A stretch of DNA of 64,000 nucleotides from Pseudomonas paraglycinae. GTDB taxonomy: Bacteria; Pseudomonadota; Gammaproteobacteria; Pseudomonadales; Pseudomonadaceae. The notes beneath the pieces are model-generated. The model was given only the letters and a program-made list of their open reading frames with translations, made no database searches and was not told the DNA's origin. Positions 1-9,109 of the stretch are shown one piece after another. Numbering within the stretch: position 1 is the stretch's first letter; every line of letters begins with the position of its first letter. The DNA lies in the NCBI RefSeq assembly GCF_021601625.1, contig NZ_BQHR01000001.1, positions 248,001-312,000 of the forward strand, written 5' to 3'. The translations under genes were made by a program, and so were the position numbers.

Positions 1-355
1 GCGTCGGCAACAGCCAGTACGCCGTCGCGAGGCCGCAGGTGAAGGGCACGGCGAAACTCGGCAGGGCGATCTTCACGCTCTGCCGGTCCAGGCGCAGGTC
101 GATCACGTCGCTGAGGATGTGCCCCAGCAACAGGGCAAAGCTCAGGCTGTAGAGGTTTTTCAGCCAGCCCGGCGCGATCAGTTCGGCGCCGTTGAGTTGC
201 CAGCCCGGTTCGATCCAGAAGTACATCAGCAGCGGCAGGCCGAAGCTGGCCAGCAGCAATTGACTGACGATCGGGATCAGCCCGAAATGCCGGCCGACCC
301 GGGTGGCGACGAAAAACAGCGCCAGGGCCATCAGCCAGAAAATCACCACCATCAT
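1..355 (-). CDS. Multi-pass membrane protein, antiporter-like (partial, N-terminal 118 residues)
   Basis: An open frame starts at 355 (ATG) and runs off the left edge, so only 118 N-terminal residues are visible. They form about four hydrophobic segments (near residues 2-17, 26-46, 69-86 and 98-115) with a basic GRHFGLIPIVSQLLL stretch after the first. That layout resembles the start of Kef-type (CPA2) cation:proton antiporters, which is a family impression rather than a match. The start overlaps the stop of the MMPL exporter gene by four bases (ATGA), so it is probably the next gene of the same operon. It is not one of the standard aryl-polyene enzymes. Another polytopic membrane protein remains possible. 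Confidence 0.55.
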   Translation of the reverse strand, partial: MMVVIFWLMALALFFVATRVGRHFGLIPIVSQLLLASFGLPLLMYFWIEPGWQLNGAELIAPGWLKNLYSLSFALLLGHILSDVIDLRLDRQSVKIALPSFAVPFTCGLATAYWLLPT

Positions 356-2691
356 GCTGAAGGCTCCGTGACGGAAACCGCGTGGGCCTGACGCCCGGCC
401 CACGGCGCGAGCATGAAGCTGAACGCCAGCCCGAGGCTCACCGACAAGCCGAAGTTACTCACCGCCGGCGTACTCGACACCGCCAGCAGACCGAACGACA
501 GCCAGGTGGTGGCGGCCGCGAGCAAGGTGCCGAGCAGGCTGACGGCCGCGCCGCCGACCTGCTCGCGCATGAGGATCGCGTAGTCGACGCTGATCGCCGT
601 CACCAGCAACAGGCCGAACAGGCTGAACAGGGTCAGCGGCTGACCGAGCCAGCCCAGGCTGGCGAGGCTGCACAGCGCAGCGAGCAGCGGCAGGGCGACG
701 ATCCTCAGCGCGCCGCCGAGGCCGAACGGCAGCATCAGCACCAGCACGATCAACACGCAGGACGCGAGTTTCAGCTCAGCGGCGCTGATCTGGGTCTGGG
801 CGAACACCTTGTTCAGATCGCCGAGCCGGTCCACCAGCATCACGCCGGGCAGGTCCAGCGCCTGCACCCGCAGCAGCGACGGATTGTTCAGGCCTTGCAG
901 GCTGACCATTGCCGCCACGCCATCCTCGGTCGGCCCGAGCCACAACGTGCGGTAGGGCTCGCCGAGCGGGCCGGCCAGCGCTGCATCGATGTCTTCGGCG
1001 GGCAGCGTTTGCAACTGTTGCAGCTCGGTTTGCAGCGCCGCCAGCGGCACGCCGACCTCCAGCAAGGGCTGCCAGAACTGCGGCAACTTGCTCAGCGCTT
1101 CGCGAACCTGTTGCTGCTGAGCCGGCGGGCTGACCAGTTGATTGAGCGCCAGATAACCCTGCAGCTTGTCGAGGTTGACCAGTTGATCCAGCCGCTCGCT
1201 CAGGGCCGCTTGCCGTTCCAGCAATTGCTGCTGATCGGCGGCGCGCACCAGGAAGAACTGGCTGGTCGGCTGATAGCCGGTAATCCGCGCGATGGTCTGC
1301 GCTTCATCGGTCAGGCGTTGCGGCGCGCCCACCCACTGGCGGATGTCGTTCTTGCTCTCCAGTTGCAGCAGGCCGCCGACGCAGAAGGCGATCAGCAGGG
1401 CCAGCAACACCGGCGTCCTGACGTGTTCGAGCAGGGTTTCGCGCAACCGCACTAGACGCTCGGCTAGTTGCAGCGGCCATTGCGCCGGGCGCAGTTCGAC
1501 GTTTTTCAGCAGCGCCGGCAACAGGCACACCGCCGACAGATAAGCGCCGAGCAAACCGGCGGCGGAGAACACCGCGATCTGGGTCAGGGCCGGGAAAGGT
1601 GTCCAGGCCAGCGCCAGGTAACCGATGGCGCTGGTGATCAGGCTCAACGTCAGCCCGGACAGGGTCAGGCGCAACGCCGGCCAGCTGTGCCAAGGTTTGA
1701 GACTCCAGCTCTTGGACAGGTAGTGCAGCGGGTAATCCACCGCCACGCCGATCAGACTGGAACCGAGCACCAGCGTCATCACGTGCATGTGCCCGAACAG
1801 CGCCACGCAGGCCACCGCACCGAACAGCATGCCGACCAGCACCGGAATGAACGCCAGCAGCACCCGCCAGCGGCGGAAGGCGAGCAGCAACAGCAGCAGA
1901 ATGCCGATGGTGGCGCCGCCGCCGACCCAGGTCATTTCCCGGGTCGCCTGCTGCTGACCGTTGGCGGCGTACAGCAGGCCGCTGGCGGCCAGCAATTGCA
2001 CGTCGGCACTCGCCGCTTGTTCACGGCTGTGTTGCAGCAGTGCGGCGACTTGCAGCGGTTGATTCATGTCGAAGGCGCTGCCGGTGGTGCGTGCGCGCAG
2101 CAGCACCCAGCTCTTGCCGTCGGCGTCGGCGATCAACGCGCCGCTGCCGATGTCCAGTTGCACCGCGCCATGTTGCGGCTGGCTGTTCTGGATGCGCCCG
2201 GTCAGGCCCAGCCAGTCGTCCTGACTCGGCACCAGACTGAACCCGGTGAACGGGTCGAACAGTGCCTGTACCCGTTGCTGGATAAAGGCGTCGGGATGTT
2301 CTATCAGCAGTTGTCGGTCATCCGCCGAGAGCATCGCCAGCCGCCCTTGCAGCAACTGCGTGCGCAGGGCCGGCAGGTCGGCTTGCAGGTTCCACTGGAC
2401 CTTTTCGAACAGCCCGCTGGCCTGCCATTGCTCGCCCAGGGTCTGGGCCATGGCGACCGCTTGCTGGCGATCGGCGTGACCGACCAGCACCAGGATGTCG
2501 CGGTTGAGCGGCTCCTGCATGCGTTGTTCGGCGCGCAGTTCGAGGGCGTCCGGGTGGGTGCCGGGTACCAGTTCCATCAGGTTGGCCGACAGCGGCGCAC
2601 CGTCGCGCCACTGCCAGGCGCCCAGTGCGACAACCGCCAGCAGCAGGATCAGGAACAGCCAGGGCAGCCTGCGTTCACTCGGCAAAGTCAT
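352..2691 (-). CDS. MMPL/RND-family exporter of the aryl-polyene-type cluster
   Basis: This 779-residue protein has two copies of the RND half-unit. One transmembrane helix near residues 10-28 is followed by a large periplasmic loop to about 250, then a block of helices (about 255-400); the pattern repeats with a loop at about 445-640 and a final helix block. That is the usual size and layout of MMPL exporters in aryl-polyene clusters, which are thought to move the lipid-linked product or its precursor toward the outer membrane together with a LolA-like partner. The gene starts 17 bases inside the upstream LolA-like gene and overlaps the downstream membrane protein gene by four bases, so it is co-translated. 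The substrate is inferred from context. Confidence 0.88.
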   Translation of the reverse strand: MTLPSERRLPWLFLILLLAVVALGAWQWRDGAPLSANLMELVPGTHPDALELRAEQRMQEPLNRDILVLVGHADRQQAVAMAQTLGEQWQASGLFEKVQWNLQADLPALRTQLLQGRLAMLSADDRQLLIEHPDAFIQQRVQALFDPFTGFSLVPSQDDWLGLTGRIQNSQPQHGAVQLDIGSGALIADADGKSWVLLRARTTGSAFDMNQPLQVAALLQHSREQAASADVQLLAASGLLYAANGQQQATREMTWVGGGATIGILLLLLLAFRRWRVLLAFIPVLVGMLFGAVACVALFGHMHVMTLVLGSSLIGVAVDYPLHYLSKSWSLKPWHSWPALRLTLSGLTLSLITSAIGYLALAWTPFPALTQIAVFSAAGLLGAYLSAVCLLPALLKNVELRPAQWPLQLAERLVRLRETLLEHVRTPVLLALLIAFCVGGLLQLESKNDIRQWVGAPQRLTDEAQTIARITGYQPTSQFFLVRAADQQQLLERQAALSERLDQLVNLDKLQGYLALNQLVSPPAQQQQVREALSKLPQFWQPLLEVGVPLAALQTELQQLQTLPAEDIDAALAGPLGEPYRTLWLGPTEDGVAAMVSLQGLNNPSLLRVQALDLPGVMLVDRLGDLNKVFAQTQISAAELKLASCVLIVLVLMLPFGLGGALRIVALPLLAALCSLASLGWLGQPLTLFSLFGLLLVTAISVDYAILMREQVGGAAVSLLGTLLAAATTWLSFGLLAVSSTPAVSNFGLSVSLGLAFSFMLAPWAGRQAHAVSVTEPSA

Positions 2692-3277
2692 GTTGCTCCG
2701 CGTCGCTCAGAGGTTGGCCGGCGGTGCTGTCCTGCATGCGCAGCACGGTGCTGTCGCCCTGGGTTTCCAGCAGTTCGATGGTGTTCACCAACGCGCCGCC
2801 GCTGATGTTGATCTGATTGAACACCTGCTTGAGCAGCACCGAGCGCGGGGTCAGGGTCAGTTGCCATTTCTGCGCATCGCCGCTCAGGGCCAGTTCGAAA
2901 TCCCGTTGCAGACCGCTGCTGTCGCCTTGCAGCACCGCCAGGAACAAGCGGTTCTGCTCGGCCCCGGCGCTCTTGTTCGGCAGCAGTTGCCAGCCGGTGG
3001 CGTCACGCCGGGCGATGCCCTTGGCGCTGATGCGGTAATCCTGTTGCAGCGGGGATTTCAGCAGCCACAGCAGGCCGTGGTTTTTGGCGAGGACAAAACT
3101 GCCTTTGCTGATCAGCGGCTGGGGCAGGGCGCGCAGGTGTTTTTCCTGGGTGAACTGGCCGTGGATCACGTCCGGCTTCGCCAGTTGCTCGCTCAACTGT
3201 TGCAGGTCGAAGGCGTTGGCCAGCGACGACAGCGTCAGCAGTGCCAGGGCCCCCAAGGATTTCAACAACACATTCAT
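2675..3277 (-). CDS. LolA-like periplasmic carrier protein
   Basis: The product is a 200-residue exported protein. The first 22 residues form a signal peptide (basic start, leucine-rich core, cleavage after ANA). The mature part has the LolA-type features GQFTQEKHL and GSFVLAK..GLLWLLKSP, an unclosed beta-barrel that carries a lipid through the periplasm. Aryl-polyene clusters encode such a dedicated LolA homologue beside an MMPL exporter, which is the arrangement here. It overlaps the thioesterase gene upstream by four bases and the exporter gene downstream by 17. It is not the housekeeping lolA, which sits elsewhere in pseudomonads; the cargo is inferred. Confidence 0.85.
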   Translation of the reverse strand: MNVLLKSLGALALLTLSSLANAFDLQQLSEQLAKPDVIHGQFTQEKHLRALPQPLISKGSFVLAKNHGLLWLLKSPLQQDYRISAKGIARRDATGWQLLPNKSAGAEQNRLFLAVLQGDSSGLQRDFELALSGDAQKWQLTLTPRSVLLKQVFNQINISGGALVNTIELLETQGDSTVLRMQDSTAGQPLSDAEQHDFAE

Positions 3278-3699
3278 CGCAGCATCCTTTCCACGGCATC
3301 GGTGAAGACTTTCGGCGAGGCCAGTTGCATCTCCCGGCTGCTCATCTCGACCGCCACCTGCACCGAGCTGGCGCGGGTCAGGCGTTCACCGGTCTCGGCA
3401 TCGGTGATCAGGTAGTGAATCTTCAGGCGGTTTTCCCACTCCACCAGACTGGCGCGCACGTTCAGCCGCTGACCGAACACCGCGCCGCGCACGTAGCGCA
3501 GTTGCAGGTCGATCACCGGCCAGGCATAGCCCGAGTCGACCATCTGGTTGTAGTTGTGGCCGATCTTGTCGAGCAGTGCACAGCGCGCCACTTCCAGGTA
3601 TTTCACGTAATGGCCGTGCCAGACGACGTGCATGGTGTCGACGTCAAAGAACGGCACGAGGATTTCCGTATCGGCGTGAAGCACTCCGGCACTACGCAT
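3274..3699 (-). CDS. 4HBT hot-dog acyl thioesterase
   Basis: This is a 141-residue single-domain hot-dog protein of the YbgC/FadM type. The N-terminal FFDVDTMHVVWHGHYVKYLE segment contains the conserved Asp of the 4-hydroxybenzoyl-CoA thioesterase fold. I chose ATG at 3699 rather than the longer frame from 3762, because the longer version adds a cysteine-rich, non-homologous leader lying inside the ammonia-lyase gene. The start overlaps the end of that gene by eight bases. In aryl-polyene pathways the thioesterase is thought to release the product or edit carrier proteins; the acyl substrate cannot be read from sequence. Confidence 0.85.
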   Translation of the reverse strand: MRSAGVLHADTEILVPFFDVDTMHVVWHGHYVKYLEVARCALLDKIGHNYNQMVDSGYAWPVIDLQLRYVRGAVFGQRLNVRASLVEWENRLKIHYLITDAETGERLTRASSVQVAVEMSSREMQLASPKVFTDAVERMLR

Positions 3700-5236
3700 G
3701 CAGCCTCCAGTGTTGCTCGGCGATGCGTTGCAGGCACAGGCGCAATTCACCTTCCAGGGCACGGTCTTCGATCACCGGCGGGAAGTCCCGGGCCAGTTGC
3801 TCGTGCATGGCGGCCAGCGATGGCGGCAGTGGTCGTGCATCTTCATCGCGGCCGCGCAGCCATACGCCTTGATTGGCCGCCAGCAACGTGGCGGCGGCGA
3901 CCTGTTCGGTCAGCTCCAGCACACGAATGGCGTCGCGGGCGGCGATGGTGCCCATGCTCACCTTGTCCTGGTTGTGGCACTCGGTGGAGCGCGAGAATAC
4001 GCTGGCCGGCATGGTGTTTTTCAACGCTTCGGCGGTCCAGGCACTGGCGCCGATCTGCACGGCCTTGAAGCCGTGGTTGAGCATCGCGCGGTCGGCGCTG
4101 GCGCCGGACAGGTTGCTCGGCAAACCGTGGTTGTAACGCTCGTCCACCAGCAGCGCGAGTTGTCGGTCGAGCAGGTCGGCGACGTTGGCCACGAGGTTTT
4201 TCAGGCTGTCCATGGCGAACGCGATATGTCCGCCGTAGAAGTGCCCGCCGTGTAGCACGCGCTCGGCTTCGGCGTCGATGATCGGGTTGTCGTTGGCGCT
4301 GTTGAGTTCGGTCTCGATGAACGAACGCAGCCAGTTCAGGCTGTCAGCCAACACGCCCAACACATGCGGTGCACAGCGCAGTGAGTAACGATCCTGCAAA
4401 CGGTGCAGCGGAGCGGTCGGTGCGTCGATCGCCAGATCCTTGCGCAGCCACGCGGCGACCTGCATCTGCCCCGGATGCGGCTTGGCGGCGAACAGGCGCT
4501 CGTCGAAGTGTTCAGGATTGCCTTGCAGCGCCACCACGTTCAGCGCGGTGATGCGGGTGGCCAGTTGCAGCAGGTAATCGGCGCGGGCGTAAGCCAGGCA
4601 GGCCAGACCGGTCATCACGGCGGTGCCGTTCATCAATGCCAGCGCTTCTTTCGGGCGCAGCACCAACGGTGTCCAGCCCAGTTCGCGGTGCACATCGGCA
4701 GCCTGGCGGCGTTCGCCACGGAACATCACTTCACGCTCGCCGGACAGGGTCGCGGCGACGTAGGACAGCGGCGTCAGGTCGCCGCTGGCGCCCACCGAAC
4801 CCTCTTCAGGAATCAGCGGTAAAATGTCGTGTTCAAGAAACGCATGCAGGCGCTCCAGCAACTCGATGCGCACCCCGGACACGCCGTGGCACAGCGACTG
4901 CAACCGCGCCGCCAGCACCGCACGGGTGGCCTGGGCGTCGAGCAGTTTGCCCAGTCCGCAACCGTGGAACGTGTAGAGATGACGCGGCAGCGCCTCGACG
5001 TGATGCAACGGCACCGCGACCACGCAGGAGTCGCCGTAACCGGTGGTCACGCCGTAGATCACGCCTTCCTTGTCCAGCAGCGAATCGAGGAACCGCGCGC
5101 CCTTGGCGATGCGTTCGCGATAAGGCGCGTCGCTCTGCAACTGCACGGGCGCCTGACGGTTGGCCAGGGCCAGCACGTCTTCGATGCGCAAAGGGCGTTC
5201 GCCGAAGGTGACCGGCTCAGGAGTTGGCGTTGTCAT
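3692..5236 (-). CDS. Aromatic amino acid ammonia-lyase (HAL/TAL-like, MIO enzyme)
   Basis: The 514-residue product is a full-length member of the histidine/tyrosine/phenylalanine ammonia-lyase family. It has the catalytic Tyr in YGVTTGYG (residues 61-68) and the Ala150-Ser151-Gly152 triad in GSVGASGDLTPL, which cyclises to the MIO electrophile. The selectivity loop reads Phe90-His91, unlike the His-Leu I recall for bacterial tyrosine lyases, so the substrate is open. In aryl-polyene and flexirubin-type clusters this enzyme is thought to supply an aromatic acrylate starter such as 4-coumarate. It sits between the acyltransferase and thioesterase genes and overlaps the latter. A role in histidine breakdown (hutH) is unlikely because no hut genes are near. 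Confidence 0.88.
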   Translation of the reverse strand: MTTPTPEPVTFGERPLRIEDVLALANRQAPVQLQSDAPYRERIAKGARFLDSLLDKEGVIYGVTTGYGDSCVVAVPLHHVEALPRHLYTFHGCGLGKLLDAQATRAVLAARLQSLCHGVSGVRIELLERLHAFLEHDILPLIPEEGSVGASGDLTPLSYVAATLSGEREVMFRGERRQAADVHRELGWTPLVLRPKEALALMNGTAVMTGLACLAYARADYLLQLATRITALNVVALQGNPEHFDERLFAAKPHPGQMQVAAWLRKDLAIDAPTAPLHRLQDRYSLRCAPHVLGVLADSLNWLRSFIETELNSANDNPIIDAEAERVLHGGHFYGGHIAFAMDSLKNLVANVADLLDRQLALLVDERYNHGLPSNLSGASADRAMLNHGFKAVQIGASAWTAEALKNTMPASVFSRSTECHNQDKVSMGTIAARDAIRVLELTEQVAAATLLAANQGVWLRGRDEDARPLPPSLAAMHEQLARDFPPVIEDRALEGELRLCLQRIAEQHWRLHA

Positions 5237-6164
5237 CGGTTTTCCAGAATGGGTAAAAGTTGAACCATTGGCACGGTGCTTCGAGGCAATAGTGACTCAG
5301 GCGTTGCGCATAGCGGGTGGCCCACTGATGAATGACCTGTTCGCGCTCGCGGCGTGACCACACCACGGCGTCGGCGAACGGCTCGAGAGTCAGGCGGTAG
5401 TGTCCGTCTGGTTGCTTGAGGCACATCAGCAGGTTGACCGGACATTTCAGCAGGCCGGCCAGCAGCCACGGCCCTTGCGGAAATGGCGCCGGGTGGCCGA
5501 GAAAGTCCACGGTCACGCTGCGCCCGCCATGCAGCGGCACGCGGTCGCCGGCAATCGCCAGCCACTCGCCGCGCTCCAGCCGTTCGTGCAGTTGCAGCAT
5601 GATCACCGGGTCCAGCTCGCTGACCTGGATCAGTCGCAGGTTGGTCGCCCCGGCCTCGCCCAGCAGACGATTGAATTGCTCGGCGTGCTTGGTGTGCACC
5701 AGCACGTTCATCGTGACCTTTTCGCCCAGCTCCGCCAGCGCCCGGCACACTTCGAGGTTGCCCAGATGCGCGCCCACCAGCATTTGCCCGCGACTGCCGC
5801 GCAACTGATTGCGCAACAGCGCCGGGTCGATGATTTCGATCTGCTCGATCTTCAGCTTGCCGTTCCACACGTCGAGCTTGTCGAGCAGCGAATCGGCGAA
5901 TGCCATGAACTGGCGGAATACTCGCCACCGGGTCGGGCGCAGTTCGTGGCGACCGCTCCAGTCGGCGAGGCGCTGCTGATACTGCCAGGCACTGCGCCGC
6001 GCAGTGCGGCCGAACAGGAAAAAGTACAGGACGATGCCGTACAGCAACGGACTCAGCAGGCGTCGACCAAGGACCTTGGCGGCGAACGCGGTGAATTTCA
6101 TCAGCAGGAAACTGCCGCGCTCTTCGCGGTCGGCCCAGTGCTTCTTGTCGGTCTCGACGGTCAT
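5217..6164 (-). CDS. LpxL-like lysophospholipid/lipid A-type acyltransferase
   Basis: This 315-residue protein belongs to the LpxL/HtrB lauroyl-acyltransferase superfamily. An N-terminal hydrophobic segment (about residues 25-42) would anchor it at the inner membrane. It contains a QMLVGAHLGNLEVCRAL stretch with the H-x4-E type catalytic motif, and a later AIAGDRVPL block typical of the family. ATG at 6164 overlaps the glycosyltransferase stop by four bases; the longer frame to 6479 is glycosyltransferase antiframe. In many aryl-polyene clusters the glycosyltransferase and acyltransferase activities are fused, but here they are separate coupled genes. It probably helps attach the polyene to a lipid anchor, which is inference. 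Confidence 0.85.
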   Translation of the reverse strand: MTVETDKKHWADREERGSFLLMKFTAFAAKVLGRRLLSPLLYGIVLYFFLFGRTARRSAWQYQQRLADWSGRHELRPTRWRVFRQFMAFADSLLDKLDVWNGKLKIEQIEIIDPALLRNQLRGSRGQMLVGAHLGNLEVCRALAELGEKVTMNVLVHTKHAEQFNRLLGEAGATNLRLIQVSELDPVIMLQLHERLERGEWLAIAGDRVPLHGGRSVTVDFLGHPAPFPQGPWLLAGLLKCPVNLLMCLKQPDGHYRLTLEPFADAVVWSRREREQVIHQWATRYAQRLSHYCLEAPCQWFNFYPFWKTDDNANS

Positions 6165-6895
6165 GCGCGCCACCGTCGCCAGAGGATCACGGGCAAGCGC
6201 AGCAACATGCCGAAGAACAGGCGCGTGTGCATGCTCGAGATCAGCACGTTGTCGTAGAACAGGCGAAAGTGCGACACGCCGTCCAGCGGGTAATGCACGC
6301 TGGTCTGCAACCAGCGCATCGGCTGATTGCGCCACGCCAGGCGCACCAGAATGTCCGAGTCGAAATCCATGCGCTTGCCGATCCGCGCCGAGTCGATCAC
6401 GCCCAGCGTCGGTTCCAGCGGATACACGCGGAAGCCGCACATCGAGTCGCGAATCTGCAGCGACAGGGTGTTGATCCACACCATCACGTGGGTCAGGTAG
6501 CGCGCATACAAACGGCCCTTGGGCACGCTGGCGTCGTACAGCGGATAACCGCAGATCAGCGACTTGGGGTGAGCGCGGGATTCTTCGATGAAGCGCGCCA
6601 CATCCTGCAGGTCATGCTGACCGTCGGCGTCGACCTGCAAGGCATGGCTGAAGCCGAGCCGCGCGGCTTCACGCAGACCGGTCATCACCGCGCCGCCCTT
6701 GCCCTGATTGGCAGTGAGGCGCACCAGATGAACCCGCTCGCGCTCGGCCAGCGCGTCCAGCACCGCCGCGCAGGATTTGCTGCTGGCGTCGTCCACCAGA
6801 ATGCACGGCAGATCCTCGGCGAGCAGGGCGTCGACCACCGTGCCGATGGCGGTTTCGTGGTTGTAGACCGGGATCACTGCGCAAGGATTATGCAT
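6161..6895 (-). CDS. Family 2 glycosyltransferase (dolichol-phosphate-mannose synthase-like)
   Basis: The product is a 244-residue GT-A fold enzyme. CAVIPVYNHETAIGTVVDAL opens the nucleotide-binding fold, LVDDASS carries the first Asp motif, and ALQVDADGQHD carries the DxD that binds metal and nucleotide sugar. I chose ATG at 6895, which overlaps the end of the ligase-dehydratase gene by eight bases; the frame upstream of it is unrelated sequence. Within an aryl-polyene operon such an enzyme would glycosylate the lipid anchor or polyene head group. The sugar donor is unknown. Its stop overlaps the next acyltransferase start (ATGA). Confidence 0.87.
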   Translation of the reverse strand: MHNPCAVIPVYNHETAIGTVVDALLAEDLPCILVDDASSKSCAAVLDALAERERVHLVRLTANQGKGGAVMTGLREAARLGFSHALQVDADGQHDLQDVARFIEESRAHPKSLICGYPLYDASVPKGRLYARYLTHVMVWINTLSLQIRDSMCGFRVYPLEPTLGVIDSARIGKRMDFDSDILVRLAWRNQPMRWLQTSVHYPLDGVSHFRLFYDNVLISSMHTRLFFGMLLRLPVILWRRWRA

Positions 6896-8567
6896 CGCCA
6901 GTCCCCAGCAGAATCCGCCCGCTGGAGCAGGTGGCGGTGTCGTTGCGATAGGCGAAATACAACTTGCCGCGCTCCGGGTCGAAGCGCAGGTGCAACTGGA
7001 TTTCATCGCCGGGGCGCACCAGTTGCTGGAATTTCAGCACTTCCATGCCGGCGAACGCGCCGGGCAGGTTCAGCAGTTGCCGACCCAGGTTCAGCGCCCA
7101 TTCGACCTGCACCACGCCCGGCAGTACCGGGGCCTTGGGGAAGTGGCCGCTGAAGTAGGCCAGATCCGGCGGAACGCTCAATTGCAGGTTCCATTCGCCC
7201 TCGGTTTCGGCCTGCTCCAGGATTTCCGGTGCTTTTGGCCGTGGCGCCAACAGCAAGGCTTCGACGTCGGCTTGAGGCAATTTGCCCTGTGAGGTCAGCG
7301 GCAGTTGTCGTAGCAGACGCCAGCGGCGGGGCAGGGCCAGGGCTTCGCAATGGTCGCCGAGATGACGGCGCAAGGTTTCGGTCAGGCTGCGTCGACCATG
7401 TTCGCGCAAGGCAAACAGGCCGGATTCGCTGAGCACCAGCAGGGCGCCGAGGGACGCGCGGTTTTCCTGCACCACGCCCAGACGCGCTTCGGCGACCCAG
7501 TCGTGGGCTACCAGCGCCTGTTCAAGCATCGGCAGGGAAATACGTTTTTCTTCGAGTTTGACGATCCGGTCGAGCCGCCCGAGCAATTCAAAGCGGCCAT
7601 CGGCCTGAATACGCGCCGCATCGGCGGTGTGTTCGACATGCCCGGCGGGCAGGTAGGGCGAAGCGATCAGCAAGGCGCCGTCGCTGTCCTGGCTCAACTC
7701 GACGCCGGCAAACGGCTGCCACAACGGTTCGCCCTGACGCCAGGCAATGCCGCCGGTTTCCGAGCTGCCGAGGATTTCCGTCGGCCACTGTCCCAAGCGT
7801 TGATGCAGGCTTTGTGCGGCGTCAGCCGGCAGTGCGCCACCGGACGAAAACACCCGGCGCACGACGCTCAGGGCTGGCCAATCGAGGTTGTCGCCCATGC
7901 GTTTGAGCAGCGCCGGACTGGCGACCCAGACGAAGGCCGGGTGCTCGCGGCTGGCGCGTTGCAGGTCTTCCGGGAAGGCCAGTTGCTTGCGCAGGAATGG
8001 ACGCCCGGCGCACAGCGGCCACAGCACACGAAACAGCAAGCCGTAGATGTGCTGGGTGGCGACGCTGCCGAGGATGCAGGCTTCACCCAGGTCCGCGCCC
8101 CATAGTTGCTCAAGGGCTTCGACTTCGTTGGCCAGTTGGCGCAGGGATTTGTCGATGCGCTTGGGCTCGCCGCTGGAGCCGGAGGTGCACAGGCTCAGGC
8201 GGCACTGGTCGAGATCCAGTTCGGCAGCGGGCAGGGGAGGTTGCAGCAAATCGCTCAGACGAGCGTCACCGGCCTGATCGGTCAGCCACAGATCGACGTC
8301 GTTCGACCAGCGCTGGCGGGTCTGCACTTGCAGATCAGACGGCAGCAACACGCTGACGCCGGCACGCCAGGCGCCGAGCAGGGCGACGGCCAGGTCGGCG
8401 GCATCTTCCAGATGTACCGCCAGACGTTGCACGCCGCGCGCTTGCAGACCTGCCGCCAGGCTCAGGGCCTGTTCGCACAGTTGTGCATGATCGAATGCCG
8501 GTGCGCTCGTTACCGTGCGCGCCGGCAGGGCCTTGAGCAACAGCTGCTCAAGTTTTATCCAGTTCAT
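6888..8567 (-). CDS. Acyl/aryl-activating AMP-ligase fused to FabA/FabZ-type dehydratase
   Basis: This 559-residue protein appears to be a two-domain fusion. Residues 1 to about 440 form an ANL adenylating enzyme with the phosphate loop [11 protein letters not shown] and a GSSETGG adenine-binding block. Residues about 455-559 form a hot-dog domain with [15 protein letters not shown], the catalytic-His signature of 3-hydroxyacyl-ACP dehydratases. In E. coli aryl-polyene clusters I recall these as separate genes. The expected role is to activate the aryl starter and to dehydrate hydroxyacyl-ACP intermediates. ATG at 8567 is preferred because it overlaps the upstream membrane protein stop by four bases; the frame extends to 8600 but adds only 11 unconserved residues. 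Confidence 0.87.
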   Translation of the reverse strand: MNWIKLEQLLLKALPARTVTSAPAFDHAQLCEQALSLAAGLQARGVQRLAVHLEDAADLAVALLGAWRAGVSVLLPSDLQVQTRQRWSNDVDLWLTDQAGDARLSDLLQPPLPAAELDLDQCRLSLCTSGSSGEPKRIDKSLRQLANEVEALEQLWGADLGEACILGSVATQHIYGLLFRVLWPLCAGRPFLRKQLAFPEDLQRASREHPAFVWVASPALLKRMGDNLDWPALSVVRRVFSSGGALPADAAQSLHQRLGQWPTEILGSSETGGIAWRQGEPLWQPFAGVELSQDSDGALLIASPYLPAGHVEHTADAARIQADGRFELLGRLDRIVKLEEKRISLPMLEQALVAHDWVAEARLGVVQENRASLGALLVLSESGLFALREHGRRSLTETLRRHLGDHCEALALPRRWRLLRQLPLTSQGKLPQADVEALLLAPRPKAPEILEQAETEGEWNLQLSVPPDLAYFSGHFPKAPVLPGVVQVEWALNLGRQLLNLPGAFAGMEVLKFQQLVRPGDEIQLHLRFDPERGKLYFAYRNDTATCSSGRILLGTGDA

Positions 8568-9109
8568 GGGCGACCTCTTACCCGTTGTCGTATCAGCCAT
8601 TCAATGGCAAACATCAGGCCGATCAATCCGTAGGAGATCAGGCCGGTGTACAACATCCACCAGTTCAGCGGCGCCCACAGTGTCAGCAGGGCGGCGCACA
8701 AACCGTTGCAAAAGAAAAACACGCTCCAGGCCACGGTGACCTGGCGGGTGTAACGAATCGCCTTGGGCGGCAGTTGCGGTTCACGCAGGCGAGCCAGACG
8801 CTCGACCATCGGCGGGCCGTATTTCAGGCTCAGGCTGAACAGCACCAGCATGAAGCCGCTGATCAGCACCGGGTACCAGCGCAACAGCAAAGGGCTGTCG
8901 AACACCGCCAGCAGCAGGCAGAACACGATCGCCACGCCGGCCATCCACAAACTGCCGGGCTTGCGTTCGCCGGTCAGCGCCCGGGCCAGCCACAGGCCGC
9001 CCAGCAGCAGGCCGAACTGCCATGGCGCGAAATGCTCCATGCCGAAATACACCGCAAAGGGATACAGCAAGCCTGCCAGCAGCAGGCCGAGGCCGATCAG
9101 TCGGCTCAT
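8564..9109 (-). CDS. Small polytopic inner-membrane protein (COG4648-like)
   Basis: The 181-residue product has about five or six hydrophobic segments (near residues 4-21, 28-42, 55-75, 78-95, 130-150 and 152-172) separated by short basic loops, with no catalytic motif I can name. Uncharacterised membrane proteins of this kind recur between the carrier-protein and ligase genes of aryl-polyene-type clusters. It is tightly coupled: its start overlaps the second acyl carrier protein stop (ATGA), and its stop overlaps the ligase start (ATGA). The constant position suggests a role in assembling or handing off the lipid-linked product at the membrane. That is inference. Confidence 0.75.
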   Translation of the reverse strand: MSRLIGLGLLLAGLLYPFAVYFGMEHFAPWQFGLLLGGLWLARALTGERKPGSLWMAGVAIVFCLLLAVFDSPLLLRWYPVLISGFMLVLFSLSLKYGPPMVERLARLREPQLPPKAIRYTRQVTVAWSVFFFCNGLCAALLTLWAPLNWWMLYTGLISYGLIGLMFAIEWLIRQRVRGRP

